A DNA stretch of 64,000 bases from an uncultured Paracoccaceae bacterium (GCA_905182105.1 CAJJAR010000037.1:1-64000), one strand, 5' to 3'; counted from the stretch's first letter, positions 35,480-45,443 are shown. Notes: generated by a model from the letters alone, not told the origin. Numbers and translations: made by a program.

Positions 35480-37335
35480 GCAGATTTCTTTTCAAATTGT
35501 CTAATTTTTGCCAATAACAAAGCCAACGCTGCCGGCGTCATACCATCAATACGCCCTGCCTGGGCCAATGTAGATGGACGAACCAACAATAACTTCGCCT
35601 TTAATTCGTTAGAAAGCCCATCAATAGGCTGATAATCAAACATTGTGGGGATTTTGTGCGCTTCATCCTTCGCAATCCGATCAATGTCACGCTGCTGTCG
35701 TGATAGGAAGCTTGCGTACGTCGCTTCTCGCTCTAGCTGTTTCTGCGTTTCTACATCCAGCTCAGCCAGCTTTGGCATCAATGGTAACAAATTTTCAAAC
35801 TTTACGCTTGGAAATGCCAGGATTTGATAGGCCGTGCGCCGCGAGCCGTCTTGGCTAACCTGAATGCCTGCGGTCTGCGCCTCTTTCGGAGTGAAGGTTT
35901 TAGCTTGAATCGTCTCGTATCCCTTAGCCAACCTCTCCATCTTAGCATCAAAGACATTGATGCGCTCACTTGAAGCTGCACCCAACTCTTTAGCCAGTGG
36001 AGTCAAGCGCTGATCAGCATTGTCTGCTCGAAGGGATAGACGGAACTCCGCACGAGATGTAAACATCCGATATGGCTCTGTCACACCCCGAGTTGTCAGA
36101 TCGTCAATCATGACACCAATGTAGCTTTCGCTGCGACTAAAGTGGACAGGATCACGCCCAAGCGCTGAGAGCGCTGCGTTGAAGCCGGCAACCATACCTT
36201 GCGCCGCCGCTTCCTCATATCCTGTAGTTCCGTTGATCTGACCCGCAAGATATAGACCACCAACGGTTGGTAGAGCGAGAGTATCATCAAGAACACGAGG
36301 GTCGATATAGTCGTACTCGATTGCATATCCAGGTTGTAGAATTTTCACATCCTCCAAACCATAGATCGATTTCACATAATCTTCTTGAACAGATTCAGGC
36401 AGGGATGTCGAAATTCCATTAGGATAAACTGTATGATCGTCCAAGCCCTCTGGCTCTAGAAAAACCAAATGGCTGTCCTTTTCGCCAAAGCGAACAATCT
36501 TATCTTCGATAGATGGGCAATACCGCGGCCCTACGCCATCAATGTGACCGCCATACATAGCAGATTTTTTAAGGTTTTCGCGGATAATGTCGTGTGTTTT
36601 TTCATTCGTATAAGTCATCCCACACGAAATTTGGCGGGCGGATACTTTATTCGACAGGAATGAGAACAAGGCAGGTTCATCGTCCCCCGCCTGCGATTCA
36701 AGTAAATCCCATTTGATTGTACGTCCGTCAAGACGCGGTGGCGTGCCTGTTTTCAATCGACCAAGTGGCAATTCAAAAGAATCGATTCGCTCTGCCAACT
36801 TGACCGAAGCCTTATCACCCATGCGTCCACCAGAATATGAGACATCACCGATATGAATGACACCACGAAGGAAGGTACCCGTTGTGAGAATAACGCGCTT
36901 TGCCTTGATTTCGGATCCATCAGCCAGCTGAACCCCAATGACGGTGTCGCCCGACATCAAAAAATCAACAACCTCTCCAATGACAATTGACAGGTTTTCA
37001 CGATTTTCAGTTTCAGCAAGCATCGACTGCTGATAAATTTTACGATCTGCTTGGGTTCGAGGCCCCTGCACTGCCGGTCCCTTTTTTCGATTTAGCAGAC
37101 GAAATTGAATCCCAGCAAGATCAGAAACACGACCCATGACACCATCAAGGGCATCAATTTCACGTACCAGGTGACCTTTCCCAAGACCACCAATGGCAGG
37201 ATTACAAGACATCACCCCAATACTGTCTCGCGTCATAGTTACCAAAGCGGTCGTCGCTCCAAGGCGTGCAGACGCATGTGCTGCTTCTGATCCGGCGTGA
37301 CCGCCACCAATAACGAGTACATCAAAATGTTTCAC
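35476..37335 (-). CDS. mnmG: tRNA uridine-5-carboxymethylaminomethyl modification enzyme MnmG
   Basis: 619 residues from the GTG at 37335 ([13 protein letters not shown]), 9 nt after GGAG. The ORF track starts 16 codons earlier with residues atypical of the family, and another GTG at 37344 abuts the GGAG. FAD enzyme that with MnmE modifies wobble U34. N-terminal dinucleotide fold [21 protein letters not shown], the signature [39 protein letters not shown]-like block, and the C-terminal MnmE-binding domain ending [11 protein letters not shown]. The initiation codon sits inside a parS site. Confidence 0.96.
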   Translation of the reverse strand: MKHFDVLVIGGGHAGSEAAHASARLGATTALVTMTRDSIGVMSCNPAIGGLGKGHLVREIDALDGVMGRVSDLAGIQFRLLNRKKGPAVQGPRTQADRKIYQQSMLAETENRENLSIVIGEVVDFLMSGDTVIGVQLADGSEIKAKRVILTTGTFLRGVIHIGDVSYSGGRMGDKASVKLAERIDSFELPLGRLKTGTPPRLDGRTIKWDLLESQAGDDEPALFSFLSNKVSARQISCGMTYTNEKTHDIIRENLKKSAMYGGHIDGVGPRYCPSIEDKIVRFGEKDSHLVFLEPEGLDDHTVYPNGISTSLPESVQEDYVKSIYGLEDVKILQPGYAIEYDYIDPRVLDDTLALPTVGGLYLAGQINGTTGYEEAAAQGMVAGFNAALSALGRDPVHFSRSESYIGVMIDDLTTRGVTEPYRMFTSRAEFRLSLRADNADQRLTPLAKELGAASSERINVFDAKMERLAKGYETIQAKTFTPKEAQTAGIQVSQDGSRRTAYQILAFPSVKFENLLPLMPKLAELDVETQKQLEREATYASFLSRQQRDIDRIAKDEAHKIPTMFDYQPIDGLSNELKAKLLLVRPSTLAQAGRIDGMTPAALALLLAKIRQFEKKSA

Positions 37336-37343
37336 GTGAAACA
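37328..37343. promoter_or_regulatory. parS centromere site (perfect) at the mnmG start codon
   Basis: This is a second exact copy of TGTTTCACGTGAAACA. It covers the preferred mnmG initiation GTG (37335-37333) and part of its leader, between mnmG and mnmE, about 3.3 kb from the proposed oriC. The two copies lie 1.9 kb apart. I found no other exact copy in the window. Confidence 0.93.
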
Positions 37344-37348
37344 CTCCA

Positions 37349-38626
37349 TCACTTGCCCAGACAAAAGCTGGAGAAAATTTCATCTAGCAGGTTTTCAACG
37401 TCAATTCGACCCACCAAAGCCTCGAGCGAACGGACCGCTGTACGCAATTCTTCCGCAGCTATATCATAATGTTCAGGACCCAGATCAACGAGAGGTAACA
37501 CCAGATCAAGTGCAGTCAATGTTGATTGCATCGCAATTCGGTGACGTTCGTGCGTTGCAAGTCCAGCATGAGATGAACGTTGTTCTAAGGTTTGGTAAAT
37601 TTTGTCCAACAACTCAGAAACACCCTCCCCAGTTACTCCCGAAATGCCTGACCCAGAAATGTCAGCTTTTGGGGTAACGCGAATATCATCAGGTTGCTGG
37701 GCAAGCGGTAATACTTCATTATCATCAGCTAAGAATATACGAAGGTCCGCATCCCCTGCCCGCCCCAAAGCACGATTGATACCGATCACTTCAACTGCGT
37801 CTTGGCCATCGCGCAAACCTGCGGTGTCCAAAATAGTAACTGGTAAACCTTTCAAGTCCATACGAACTTCGATCACGTCTCGCGTTGTGCCAGCGATTTC
37901 AGACGTAATTGCAGCGTCACGACCAGCCATTGCATTCAGCAATGTTGATTTTCCAGCATTTGGTGCACCCACAATTGCAACTTCAAAACCAACGCGAATA
38001 CGTTCAGCAACTTTACTGCCCGCAATTTCTTTAATTAGGTCAGTTTTCACACCTGTTAATAATTCACGGACCTCAGGAGTCACATCAACGGGAACGTCCT
38101 CATCCACAAAGTCAATCGTGGCCTCAATAAGTGCAGCCGCGCGGATAAGCGATGAACGCCACTGCTCAACCAACGCTCCTAAGTGGCCAGTCACAACCCG
38201 CAAGGCTTGTTTGCGTTGCGCCTCAGTTTCAGATTCAATTAGATCAGCCAGGCCCTCAACTTGGGCCAGATCCATTCGACCATTTTCTAGTGCGCGACGC
38301 GTGAATTCTCCTGGATCAGCCAAACGCGCCAGTCCACTGTCACCCAAAACGCGTAGAACAGATTGGACTACAGCAATACTACCGTGCAGGTGCAGCTCGA
38401 CAACATCCTCACCCGTGAAACTACGTGGACCATCAAAACAAAGAACAAGCGCATGATCCAGCGGTTCACCAGCATCATCAATAAGGATACGAAGCCCTGC
38501 AACACGGTCATTAGGCAGATTAGAGGCAAATTTGGCCACAACTCCCTTAGCATCCGGCCCAGAAAGGCGGATGACGGAAACCCCAGCGCGACCTTGAGCG
38601 CTGGCAAGGGCAAAAATCGTATTCAT
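37349..38626 (-). CDS. mnmE: tRNA modification GTPase MnmE
   Basis: 425 residues. N-terminal tetrahydrofolate-binding domain ([55 protein letters not shown]), central G domain with G1 [15 protein letters not shown] and G3 [15 protein letters not shown], and the C-terminal CLGK with the catalytic cysteine. Works with MnmG on U34 of tRNAs. It sits directly upstream of mnmG, whose parS-bearing start is 13 bp beyond its stop. Confidence 0.96.
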   Translation of the reverse strand: MNTIFALASAQGRAGVSVIRLSGPDAKGVVAKFASNLPNDRVAGLRILIDDAGEPLDHALVLCFDGPRSFTGEDVVELHLHGSIAVVQSVLRVLGDSGLARLADPGEFTRRALENGRMDLAQVEGLADLIESETEAQRKQALRVVTGHLGALVEQWRSSLIRAAALIEATIDFVDEDVPVDVTPEVRELLTGVKTDLIKEIAGSKVAERIRVGFEVAIVGAPNAGKSTLLNAMAGRDAAITSEIAGTTRDVIEVRMDLKGLPVTILDTAGLRDGQDAVEVIGINRALGRAGDADLRIFLADDNEVLPLAQQPDDIRVTPKADISGSGISGVTGEGVSELLDKIYQTLEQRSSHAGLATHERHRIAMQSTLTALDLVLPLVDLGPEHYDIAAEELRTAVRSLEALVGRIDVENLLDEIFSSFCLGK

Positions 38627-38656
38627 CTATCTAACCCATTGTTAATGAACAATAAG

Positions 38657-39949
38657 TTACGTGTTCATTGAATCAAAGAAGTCTGCGTTGGATTTTGTTT
38701 GTTTCAGTTTCGAAATTAGGAACTCAACAGCATCTGTTGTACCCATTGGGTTCAGGATGCGGCGCAGAACGAATGTTTTCTGTAGATCGATTTTATCAAC
38801 CAACAGCTCTTCCTTACGTGTACCTGATTTTTGGATGTCGATCGCTGGGAACACTCGTTTATCAGAGATCTTTCGATCCAAGACAATTTCAGAGTTACCA
38901 GTCCCTTTGAATTCTTCAAAGATAACCTCGTCCATTCGACTACCTGTATCGATCAAAGCAGTTGCAATAATGGTAAGCGATCCACCCTCTTCGATGTTAC
39001 GTGCCGCACCAAAGAAGCGTTTTGGACGTTGAAGCGCATTTGCGTCCACACCACCGGTCAAAACTTTACCAGATGATGGAACCACAGTATTAAACGCACG
39101 ACCTAAACGCGTAATAGAATCGAGCAAGATGACGACATCACGCTTGTGCTCCACCAGACGTTTGGCTTTTTCAATGACCATTTCGGATACGGCTACGTGA
39201 CGCGTTGCTGGTTCATCAAAGGTCGAGGACACAACCTCGCCTTTTACGGACCGCTGCATGTCTGTAACTTCCTCTGGGCGCTCATCTATCAGCAAAACGA
39301 TCAGATAGCACTCAGGGTGGTTCTTTTCGATGCTGTTGGCGATATTCTGTAGCAAAACAGTTTTACCAGTACGCGGCGGTGCCACAATTAGGGAACGCTG
39401 GCCTTTGCCAATAGGGGAAACCAAATCGATGATACGCGCAGAGCGATCTTTAACTGTTGGATCTTCAACTTCCATTTTGAGGCGCTCGTCAGGGTAGAGA
39501 GGCGTCAAATTATCGAATGCGATCTTATGCTTAGCCTTCTCAGGAGCTTCGAAGTTGATCTTACGTGTTTCCGTCAAAGCAAAATAACGTTCTGCTTCTT
39601 CAGGGGCTTTAATCAAACCGTGAATTGTATCGCCCGTGCGCAAGGAATGTTGGCGAATCATATCAGGTGATACATAGATGTCATCTGGGCCAGCCAAATA
39701 GTTAGCTTCAGGCGAGCGCAAGAAACCAAATCCGTCTTGCAGAACTTCTAAAACACCGTCACCAGAAATTTCCCAACCTTCATCTGCACGTTCGCGCAGA
39801 ATTTGGAACATCATCTCACCTTTGCGCATCGTAGATGCGTTTTCGATCTCAAGCTCTTCAGCCATAGACAAAAGGTCTTTTGGCGTTTGGCGTTTCAGAT
39901 CAGCAAGGTCTAGAGTTTCTTGTTGAGCGTCAAAGGTCGTATCAGTCAT
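38657..39949 (-). CDS. rho: Transcription termination factor Rho
   Basis: 430 residues from the ATG at 39949. The TTG at 39961 in the ORF track is an upstream extension. N-terminal Rho-N helices ([25 protein letters not shown]), cold-shock-like RNA-binding domain ([23 protein letters not shown]), and the RecA-type ATPase with Walker [18 protein letters not shown], the Q-loop [20 protein letters not shown], and the R-loop [22 protein letters not shown]. Origin-proximal position next to hemJ is typical of Rhodobacteraceae. Confidence 0.97.
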   Translation of the reverse strand: MTDTTFDAQQETLDLADLKRQTPKDLLSMAEELEIENASTMRKGEMMFQILRERADEGWEISGDGVLEVLQDGFGFLRSPEANYLAGPDDIYVSPDMIRQHSLRTGDTIHGLIKAPEEAERYFALTETRKINFEAPEKAKHKIAFDNLTPLYPDERLKMEVEDPTVKDRSARIIDLVSPIGKGQRSLIVAPPRTGKTVLLQNIANSIEKNHPECYLIVLLIDERPEEVTDMQRSVKGEVVSSTFDEPATRHVAVSEMVIEKAKRLVEHKRDVVILLDSITRLGRAFNTVVPSSGKVLTGGVDANALQRPKRFFGAARNIEEGGSLTIIATALIDTGSRMDEVIFEEFKGTGNSEIVLDRKISDKRVFPAIDIQKSGTRKEELLVDKIDLQKTFVLRRILNPMGTTDAVEFLISKLKQTKSNADFFDSMNT

Positions 39950-40085
39950 GGGTATATCCAACCAAATCGTATGAGAGCATACGTTGGCGTTGAGTAAAAA
40001 AATGTTGGTTTTACACGATCCCCGAATGGGGCGTTGTAGACCATCTATGATTTTTAAGGGTTCGAGTCAATCAGCCGCGGTTTTC

Positions 40086-40535
40086 TCAGAACTTAACAAC
40101 TACGGAAATTACAATTACGATCATCAATACTGTTGGTACTTCGTTCATGATCCGGTAGCGCCGCCCACTTAATACGCCATCGCCTGCTACAAAATTCTTT
40201 TGCTGCTGTCCCAACCAATAGTGGAATAATGACATTGAGATTACGCAAGCTGCTTTTACCCAGGGCCAATATTCAGACCAATCAACAATGCCGGGTGTGA
40301 AAACAAGTAAAAGCCCAAAGATCCATGTGCTGGTCATCGCAGGTGTCATGATCACTTTAAATAATTTGCTTTCCATCATGCAAAACAGGTCATGGGTTTC
40401 GCCACTGAGTTCTACTTTCTCAGAATGATGAACAAACAATCGTGGCAAATAGAAAATACCAGCCATCCATGAAATGATGGAAATAATATGGATCGATAAA
40501 ATCCATGGATAGGCTTGGGCAAAAACGTCCGTCAT
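40086..40535 (-). CDS. hemJ: Protoporphyrinogen IX oxidase HemJ
   Basis: 149 residues from the ATG at 40535, with GGAG 8 nt upstream. The ORF-track start adds a 25-residue extension not seen in the family. Membrane protein with about four helices. The first holds the conserved His (YPWILSIHIISIISWMAGIFYLPRLFVHH), and LSGRRYRIMNEVPTVLMIVIVISVV ends it. It oxidises protoporphyrinogen in haem synthesis, typical for alphaproteobacteria lacking HemG/HemY. The gene borders the proposed oriC, and hemE, often found close by, is not present. Confidence 0.9.
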   Translation of the reverse strand: MTDVFAQAYPWILSIHIISIISWMAGIFYLPRLFVHHSEKVELSGETHDLFCMMESKLFKVIMTPAMTSTWIFGLLLVFTPGIVDWSEYWPWVKAACVISMSLFHYWLGQQQKNFVAGDGVLSGRRYRIMNEVPTVLMIVIVISVVVKF

Positions 40536-40610
40536 ATCACTCTCCATCATAGCCTTACTTAATATAATATATATATAAAGAGAAAGATGATGATTTAGTA
40601 GGGAAGCCAT

Positions 40611-40933
40611 TTTCTGTGGATTAATTAGTTATCCCCATTTTTATACATGAGGGATAGAAATTAATCATATTTTGTGGATGGACTGGTTGACTATAAAATG
40701 AACCCTTAAAATTAAGACTTTTTCTTCTCAGATTAAACTATTTTATCATTAAAACCTGTGGATATTGTTTGGATAACTTTTTCATCAACAGAAAGATGTT
40801 ATTCATATCCCAAGGGGATGAAATGAGTGAAAACGAGGTGAGAAAGATATGTTATCCCCTCTTGCGCAGTTACTCCCCATTATTCAGAAGACTTCATGAA
40901 TAAACTCTTAACTTAAGACATAGGTTATCCACA
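40611..40933. other. Probable chromosomal origin of replication (oriC)
   Basis: An AT-rich non-coding gap of about 400 bp lies between hemJ (leftward) and maf (rightward), with a cluster of DnaA-box-like 9-mers: 40615-40623 (-, TAATCCACA), 40629-40637 (+, TTATCCCCA), 40673-40681 (-, CCATCCACA), 40757-40765 (-, ATATCCACA), 40768-40776 (-, TTATCCAAA), 40852-40860 (+, TTATCCCCT), 40925-40933 (+, TTATCCACA, perfect). AT-rich tracts around 40640-40670 and 40700-40750 could be the unwinding element. Gene orientation flips at this point, and parAB plus two parS sites lie within 7 kb. The remaining part of the gap, 40536-40610, is an AT-rich leader of hemJ. Confidence 0.85.
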
Positions 40934-41532
40934 TGGTTATGCCCGTTATCCTCGCTTCTGGTTCTGAGATCCGTGCCCAAATGCTGCGTCAGGCGGGTGT
41001 GGATTTTGATGTTCAAGTCGCTCGTGTGGATGAGCAAATGATAAGAGAAGCTCTTGTTGCTGATGGTGCCCTGCCCCGTGATATTGCTGACGCATTAGCA
41101 GAATCCAAGGCGCGCAAGGTCGCCCAAAAGAACTATGATGCGTTTGTTATCGGTTGTGATCAGGTGTTGGAATTCAACGGAAACCTATTGTCCAAACCCA
41201 AAAGTCCTGACGAAGCGATCGATCAGATCATCGCAATGCGCGGAGAGCGCCATACATTACTATCCGCCGCAGTCATCTATAATGAGGGAAAACCGATCTG
41301 GCGCCACGTTGGACAAGTTCGCCTGAGAATGCGGGATGCAACGGACGCCTATATATCGGGCTATGTTGAGCGAAATTGGGATAGCATCCAGAACAGTGTT
41401 GGTGGATATAAATTAGAAGAAGAAGGTGTGCGGTTGTTTCACAGCGTTGAAGGGGATTACTTTAACGTGCTTGGTATGCCACTTTTGCCACTTCTAGCAT
41501 TTTTAACCCTTCGTGGAGTGATTGAACAATGA
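40933..41532 (+). CDS. maf: Maf-family nucleotide pyrophosphatase
   Basis: 199 residues. House-cleaning dTTP/UTP or modified-nucleotide pyrophosphatase. VILASGSEIRAQMLRQAGVDFDV at the N-terminus, ESKARKVA, the catalytic CDQVLEFNG (Asp general base), SKPKSPDEA, and GGYKLEEEG. The ATG shares its A with the last base of the perfect DnaA box, so its promoter lies within the origin region. First of maf-aroE-coaE-dnaQ, with an ATGA overlap into aroE. Confidence 0.93.
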   Translation: MVMPVILASGSEIRAQMLRQAGVDFDVQVARVDEQMIREALVADGALPRDIADALAESKARKVAQKNYDAFVIGCDQVLEFNGNLLSKPKSPDEAIDQIIAMRGERHTLLSAAVIYNEGKPIWRHVGQVRLRMRDATDAYISGYVERNWDSIQNSVGGYKLEEEGVRLFHSVEGDYFNVLGMPLLPLLAFLTLRGVIEQ

Positions 41533-42362
41533 GCCTACCTAAAATTCCACTGGCTGGCGTCATTGGATCACCTATTGCGCATTCAAAATCGCCACAGCTT
41601 CATCGCCACTGGCTAAAGACCTATGGCTTACAGGGGTTCTACATTCCGATGAATGTATCTCCAGTGAACTTGCGTGAAGTTCTGATGAGCCTGCCTAAGA
41701 TGGGGTTTGTTGGCGTTAATATAACGATCCCTCATAAAGAAATTGTTTTGCAGATTGCTGATTTGGTTACCGATCGCGCAACACTTATAGGCGCAGCGAA
41801 CACTCTGATTTTCCGTAAAGACGGTAAAATCCACGCGGACAATACCGATGGCTATGGTTTTCTTGAAAACCTCAAAGCGGGCGCTCCAACTTGGAATCCA
41901 AAATCTGGCCCAGCTGTTGTGTTAGGCGCTGGCGGCGCATCGAGGGCTGTAGTGGCCTCGCTACTGGATGCTGGTGTCCCTGAAATTCTAATTTCAAACC
42001 GTACGCGTATTCGGGCGGAAATATTGGCGGAAGACTTTGGGAAACGGTTGCAGGTTGTTGATTGGGTTCAAGTAGGAAACGTTTTGGAAGAGGCAACTCT
42101 AACCGTAAACACCACATCCTTGGGTATGGTTGGTCATCCAGAACTGCGCGTACCACTTGATGGTTTACGCAAAGGATCAATTGTCACCGATTTGGTCTAT
42201 ACACCATTACAGACCAGTTTTCTGCGTGAGGCAGAAGCACAAGGATGTATTACCGTCGATGGTTTGGGAATGTTGCTGCATCAAGCGGCCCCTGGGTTTG
42301 AGCGTTGGTTTGGTCATCGCCCCGAAGTTGATAGCGCAACACGTGTTGCGGCGCTTCGGTGA
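41529..42362 (+). CDS. aroE: Shikimate dehydrogenase
   Basis: 277 residues. NADPH-dependent reduction of 3-dehydroshikimate. Substrate-binding GVIGSPIAHSKSPQLHRHWL, NITIPHKEIV with the catalytic Lys, NTLIFRKDGKIHADNTDGYGF with the Asp, then the Rossmann VVLGAGGASRAVVASLL and the C-terminal GLGMLLHQAAPGFERWFG. Starts in the maf stop and ends in a GTGA overlap with coaE. Confidence 0.96.
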   Translation: MSLPKIPLAGVIGSPIAHSKSPQLHRHWLKTYGLQGFYIPMNVSPVNLREVLMSLPKMGFVGVNITIPHKEIVLQIADLVTDRATLIGAANTLIFRKDGKIHADNTDGYGFLENLKAGAPTWNPKSGPAVVLGAGGASRAVVASLLDAGVPEILISNRTRIRAEILAEDFGKRLQVVDWVQVGNVLEEATLTVNTTSLGMVGHPELRVPLDGLRKGSIVTDLVYTPLQTSFLREAEAQGCITVDGLGMLLHQAAPGFERWFGHRPEVDSATRVAALR

Positions 42363-42952
42363 CGTTTAAATTGGGCCTTACAGGCTCCATCGGAATGGGT
42401 AAATCTACCACTGCTTCGATATTCAGTGAATTTGACTGTGACGTTTGGGATGCGGATGCGGCTGTGCATCGCCTTTACGCTAAGGATGGCGCTGCTGTGC
42501 TGCCAATGTCTGAAAAACTTCCACAGGTGATAGTGGAAGGTGCCGTTTCACGCGAGCAACTTCGCACACTTATAGCTACTGATCCGTCGGCACTAAAAAC
42601 CATCGAGAAAATTGTGCATCCGTTGCTGGTTCAAGACCGCGCAAATTTTGTTGGAAGCTCTCAAAGCGATATCTTGGTGTTTGATATTCCGTTGCTGTTT
42701 GAAACAGGTGGTGACGCCAACATGGATGGTGTTGCCTGCGTTTGGACAACGGTCGAAGTTCAGCAACAACGCGTCATAGAGCGTGGCACAATGAGTATGG
42801 AGCAATTCGAAGTGATCCGTGCCAAACAACTGCCTGCAGATGAAAAACGGGACAGGTCGGATTTCGTTATCATTACAGATACGATTGAACATGCCCGTGT
42901 ACAGGTGCAAAATGTACTAGCCCAAATTCGTCAAAGGATGACCGATGCGTGA
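42359..42952 (+). CDS. coaE: Dephospho-CoA kinase
   Basis: 197 residues from a GTG that overlaps the aroE stop (GTGA). Final step of CoA synthesis. P-loop LGLTGSIGMGKSTTASIF, DADAAVHRLY, IVHPLLV, and VFDIPLLFETGGD. Ends 8 bp inside dnaQ. Confidence 0.95.
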   Translation: MTFKLGLTGSIGMGKSTTASIFSEFDCDVWDADAAVHRLYAKDGAAVLPMSEKLPQVIVEGAVSREQLRTLIATDPSALKTIEKIVHPLLVQDRANFVGSSQSDILVFDIPLLFETGGDANMDGVACVWTTVEVQQQRVIERGTMSMEQFEVIRAKQLPADEKRDRSDFVIITDTIEHARVQVQNVLAQIRQRMTDA

Positions 42953-43634
42953 GATCGTACTTGATACTGAAACTACAGGATTTGACCCATTCAATGGTGA
43001 CCGCATTGTAGAAATTGGTGCGCTTGAATTGGAAGGTCACGTGCCGACTGGTGTTCAGTTTCATGAATACATCAACCCTGAACGTGGAATGCCAAATGAA
43101 GCATTTCAGGTTCACGGCTTGGGCGATGATTTCTTGCGTGACAAACCAAAGTTCGCGCAAGTGGGCCAGAAGTTTCTTGATTTCATTCAGGACTCAACTC
43201 TGATTATTCACAATGCCGCGTTTGATATGAAGTTCTTGAACGCTGAATTAAAAAAGATAGGGCTGCCCGAAATCCCAATGAACCGCGCGCTTGATACTTT
43301 GCCAATGGCACGCAAGAAGTTTCCAGGTTCACCGGCATCTTTGGATGCTTTGTGCCGACGTTATGGGATTACGAACTTTGAACGGGATTTGCACGGCGCC
43401 TTGTTGGACAGTGAAATTCTTGCTGAGGTGTATTTAGAATTGATTGGTGGACGGCAGCCTGATTTTGGGCTGGCTACAACATCATCTTCTAAGGGGGGGG
43501 CGGATGGTGGGGAATGGAAACCTCAACCGCGTCCAAACCCACTACCATCAAGATTGTCTGAGGCAGAGGCCGAAACCCACAAAGCCTATGTAGCCAAAGA
43601 GCTGGGCGATGCCGCTCTTTGGCTAAAGCCTTAA
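42945..43634 (+). CDS. dnaQ: DNA polymerase III epsilon subunit (3'-5' proofreading exonuclease)
   Basis: 229 residues. DEDDh exonuclease: Exo I IVLDTETTGFDP, Exo II LIIHNAAFDMKFLNAEL, Exo III RDLHGALLDSEILAEVYLEL with the His and Asp. The C-terminal tail that binds the alpha subunit has GEWKPQPRPNPLPSRLSEAE and is variable. Overlaps coaE by 8 bp. Convergent with secB, 3 bp apart. Confidence 0.95.
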   Translation: MREIVLDTETTGFDPFNGDRIVEIGALELEGHVPTGVQFHEYINPERGMPNEAFQVHGLGDDFLRDKPKFAQVGQKFLDFIQDSTLIIHNAAFDMKFLNAELKKIGLPEIPMNRALDTLPMARKKFPGSPASLDALCRRYGITNFERDLHGALLDSEILAEVYLELIGGRQPDFGLATTSSSKGGADGGEWKPQPRPNPLPSRLSEAEAETHKAYVAKELGDAALWLKP

Positions 43635-43637
43635 GTT

Positions 43638-44135
43638 CTACGCGTTTTCAGGTGCAGGTGTTTCTGCCTGACGACGTGCAATTTCACCGCGGTATAGTGC
43701 GATGAAGTCGATGTTTTCCAAGTTCAATGGCGGGAAGCCACCGTCGCGTGTGATGTCGCTGACGATACGGCGCAAGAATGGGAAAATCATGCGAGGGCAT
43801 TCGATCAACAAAAATGGGTGTATTTGATCTTCTGGTACACCTTCAACGTGGAAGATACCGACATAGTCGATTTCCAAAACGAAGATTGTTGTGTCGCTGC
43901 CTTTGTCTTTCGACGTGACAGTCAATTTGATCGCTGATTCATATTGGTTTGCTGGTTCGCGCTTTTTTGCGTCCAAGTTAACCTGAACCTGCACATCAGG
44001 TTGCGCATCAGATGGCGCGCCTTTTTGTGCAATGATGTTTTCAAAAGACATATCGCGGATAAACTGACCCAAGATTCGCATTTGTGGTTGTGATGGAGCA
44101 GCTGCTGCAGCTGCTGGTGTTTCGTTCTCGGCCAT
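43638..44135 (-). CDS. secB: Protein-export chaperone SecB
   Basis: 165 residues. Tetrameric cytosolic chaperone delivering preproteins to SecA. Conserved RILGQFIRDMSFEN near the N-terminus, the VNLDAKK and TIFVLEIDYVGIFHVEGVPE strands, and LLIECPRMIFPFLRRIVSDITRDGGFPPLNLENIDF. The Ala/Pro-rich N- and C-terminal tails are common in this family group. Starts divergently to nothing close, with fxsA next on the same strand 59 bp upstream. Confidence 0.95.
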   Translation of the reverse strand: MAENETPAAAAAAPSQPQMRILGQFIRDMSFENIIAQKGAPSDAQPDVQVQVNLDAKKREPANQYESAIKLTVTSKDKGSDTTIFVLEIDYVGIFHVEGVPEDQIHPFLLIECPRMIFPFLRRIVSDITRDGGFPPLNLENIDFIALYRGEIARRQAETPAPENA

Positions 44136-44194
44136 TATTTTCTCCTGCGGATGTTCCGAATTTTTTTAGTCTGTATCAGTTTGGTTCATGGGTC

Positions 44195-44677
44195 TCAATG
44201 CTTGGTCCAACCAGAGGGATCCGATGGTTTATTTGGGTTGATTTCGACCTCTTCAAAATCTCCATCGATCACATTTGGGTCATATGATTGATGCGGCTGA
44301 TGCCCAGTTGATCCCATGCTGAAGGACTGCATTTTTACCTTTTGGCGCAGGCTATTGAAAACCCATGTTCTAATGAAAGGCACGCACAGTGCAAACCCAA
44401 CACCATCAGTGAAAAATCCGGGTGTCAGCAGCAATGCACCCGCGAACAAGATCATAGCCCCATGTGCCAAAGGTTCAGTTGGGTCCTGAAGCTGTGAAAA
44501 TGATGATTGGAGCTTACCAATTGCCATCAATCCTTGGGTGCGCACCAAATAAGTGCCCAATATAGCGGTCAAAACAACAACCAAAAGCGTTGGCCAAAGC
44601 CCAATGACGCCCCCGATTTGAATAAACAAACCGATTTCAATGAGCGGTACGGCCAAAAAGGCTACAAAAAGCCACAT
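44195..44677 (-). CDS. fxsA: FxsA-family membrane protein
   Basis: 160 residues from the ATG at 44677 (MWLFVAFLAVPLIEIGLF), with AAAGGA 9 nt upstream. The ATG at 44695 used in the ORF track is possible. Cytoplasmic membrane protein with about three hydrophobic stretches and the family blocks GGVIGLWPTLLVVVLTAILGTYLVRTQG and LLTPGFFTDGVGF. E. coli FxsA overproduction relieves F-plasmid exclusion of phage T7. The normal role is unknown. Divergent from the Tim44-like gene. Confidence 0.88.
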   Translation of the reverse strand: MWLFVAFLAVPLIEIGLFIQIGGVIGLWPTLLVVVLTAILGTYLVRTQGLMAIGKLQSSFSQLQDPTEPLAHGAMILFAGALLLTPGFFTDGVGFALCVPFIRTWVFNSLRQKVKMQSFSMGSTGHQPHQSYDPNVIDGDFEEVEINPNKPSDPSGWTKH

Positions 44678-44698
44678 GTCGAGCAATCCTTTCATGGT

Positions 44699-44719
44699 CC
44701 CTGCAGTGGACTTGCAGGG
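44699..44719. repeat. Hairpin CCCTGCA-N7-TGCAGGG between fxsA and the Tim44-like gene
   Basis: Perfect 7-bp inverted repeat with a 7-nt loop, in the divergent promoter region (about 100 bp). It is followed by another short GGGG/CCCC repeat (GGGGGTCAGCCCC). No T-run follows, so a terminator is unlikely. An operator or leader hairpin is possible. Confidence 0.3.
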
Positions 44720-44783
44720 GGTCAGCCCCTACATAAGGTTAACAGCCAAATTTTTCCATGGTATTACATTAATAGAGGTAATT

Positions 44784-45443
44784 ATGAATCAGCCCCTGAT
44801 CCAACTGTTGGTATTGGCCGGCATCGCCGTTTTCCTGATCCTGCGTTTGAAAAACGTATTGGGTACCCGTGAGGGATTTGAAAATGGGCCTGCCACAGCT
44901 CCAGTCAACGAACGCCGTGGTAGCCCTGATCTCGAAGTGATTGAGGGTGGTCCAGATCTGGATATTACCGATCATGTCGAGGTCGATACGCCACAAGCAA
45001 CCGCATTGTCTGGTATGAAGCGCCTTGAGCCATCGTTTAACGTTGGCGATTTCATCGGTGGTGCGCGTGGCGCATATGAGATGATCTTGATGGGTTACGA
45101 GACAGGCGAACTGACCGAAATCCAGCCGTTTATGTCCGAAGAAATCTACGAGAGCTTTGTAGACGGTGTTGCAGCGCGCGAAGACCAAGGCCTGAAAATC
45201 GATGCAAACTTCTTTGGCGTGCGCGAAATGAAATTGGTCGATGCAACCTTGAACCCAAAAACGAACGAGGCCGAAATTTCGATCCGCTTTGTTGCTGAAC
45301 TGACATCTGCCGTGCGTGATCGTGGCGGTGACATCGTTGAGGGCAGCACAACTGAAGTTAAGAAACAAAAAGACACATGGGCGTTTGCGCGTATCATGGG
45401 CGCGGATGATCCAAATTGGTTACTTGTTTCTACAGACGCTTAA
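44784..45443 (+). CDS. Tim44/TimA-like domain protein
   Basis: 219 residues from the ATG at 44784 (MNQPLIQLLVLAG), with AGAGG upstream. The ORF-track start overlaps fxsA antisense. A short N-terminal membrane anchor (about 5-22) is followed by a linker and the Tim44 domain (about 85-215, FIGGARGAYEMILMGYETGELTEIQPFMSEEIYESF), ending with WLLVSTDA. Bacterial relatives (TimA) are peripheral or anchored inner-membrane proteins of poorly known role. It is followed by the mltA remnant and smr, the conserved order in this family of bacteria. Confidence 0.85.
   Translation: MNQPLIQLLVLAGIAVFLILRLKNVLGTREGFENGPATAPVNERRGSPDLEVIEGGPDLDITDHVEVDTPQATALSGMKRLEPSFNVGDFIGGARGAYEMILMGYETGELTEIQPFMSEEIYESFVDGVAAREDQGLKIDANFFGVREMKLVDATLNPKTNEAEISIRFVAELTSAVRDRGGDIVEGSTTEVKKQKDTWAFARIMGADDPNWLLVSTDA

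Noticed and set aside
37602-38456. Long plus-strand ORF of 284 codons antisense to mnmE
   Set aside because: It is Ser/Thr/Arg-rich shadow composition lying wholly inside mnmE, which has all expected GTPase motifs.
42541-42560. Third parS site in coaE (GTTTCACGCGAGCAA)
   Set aside because: Several mismatches in the right half. It encodes conserved residues and is probably chance similarity.
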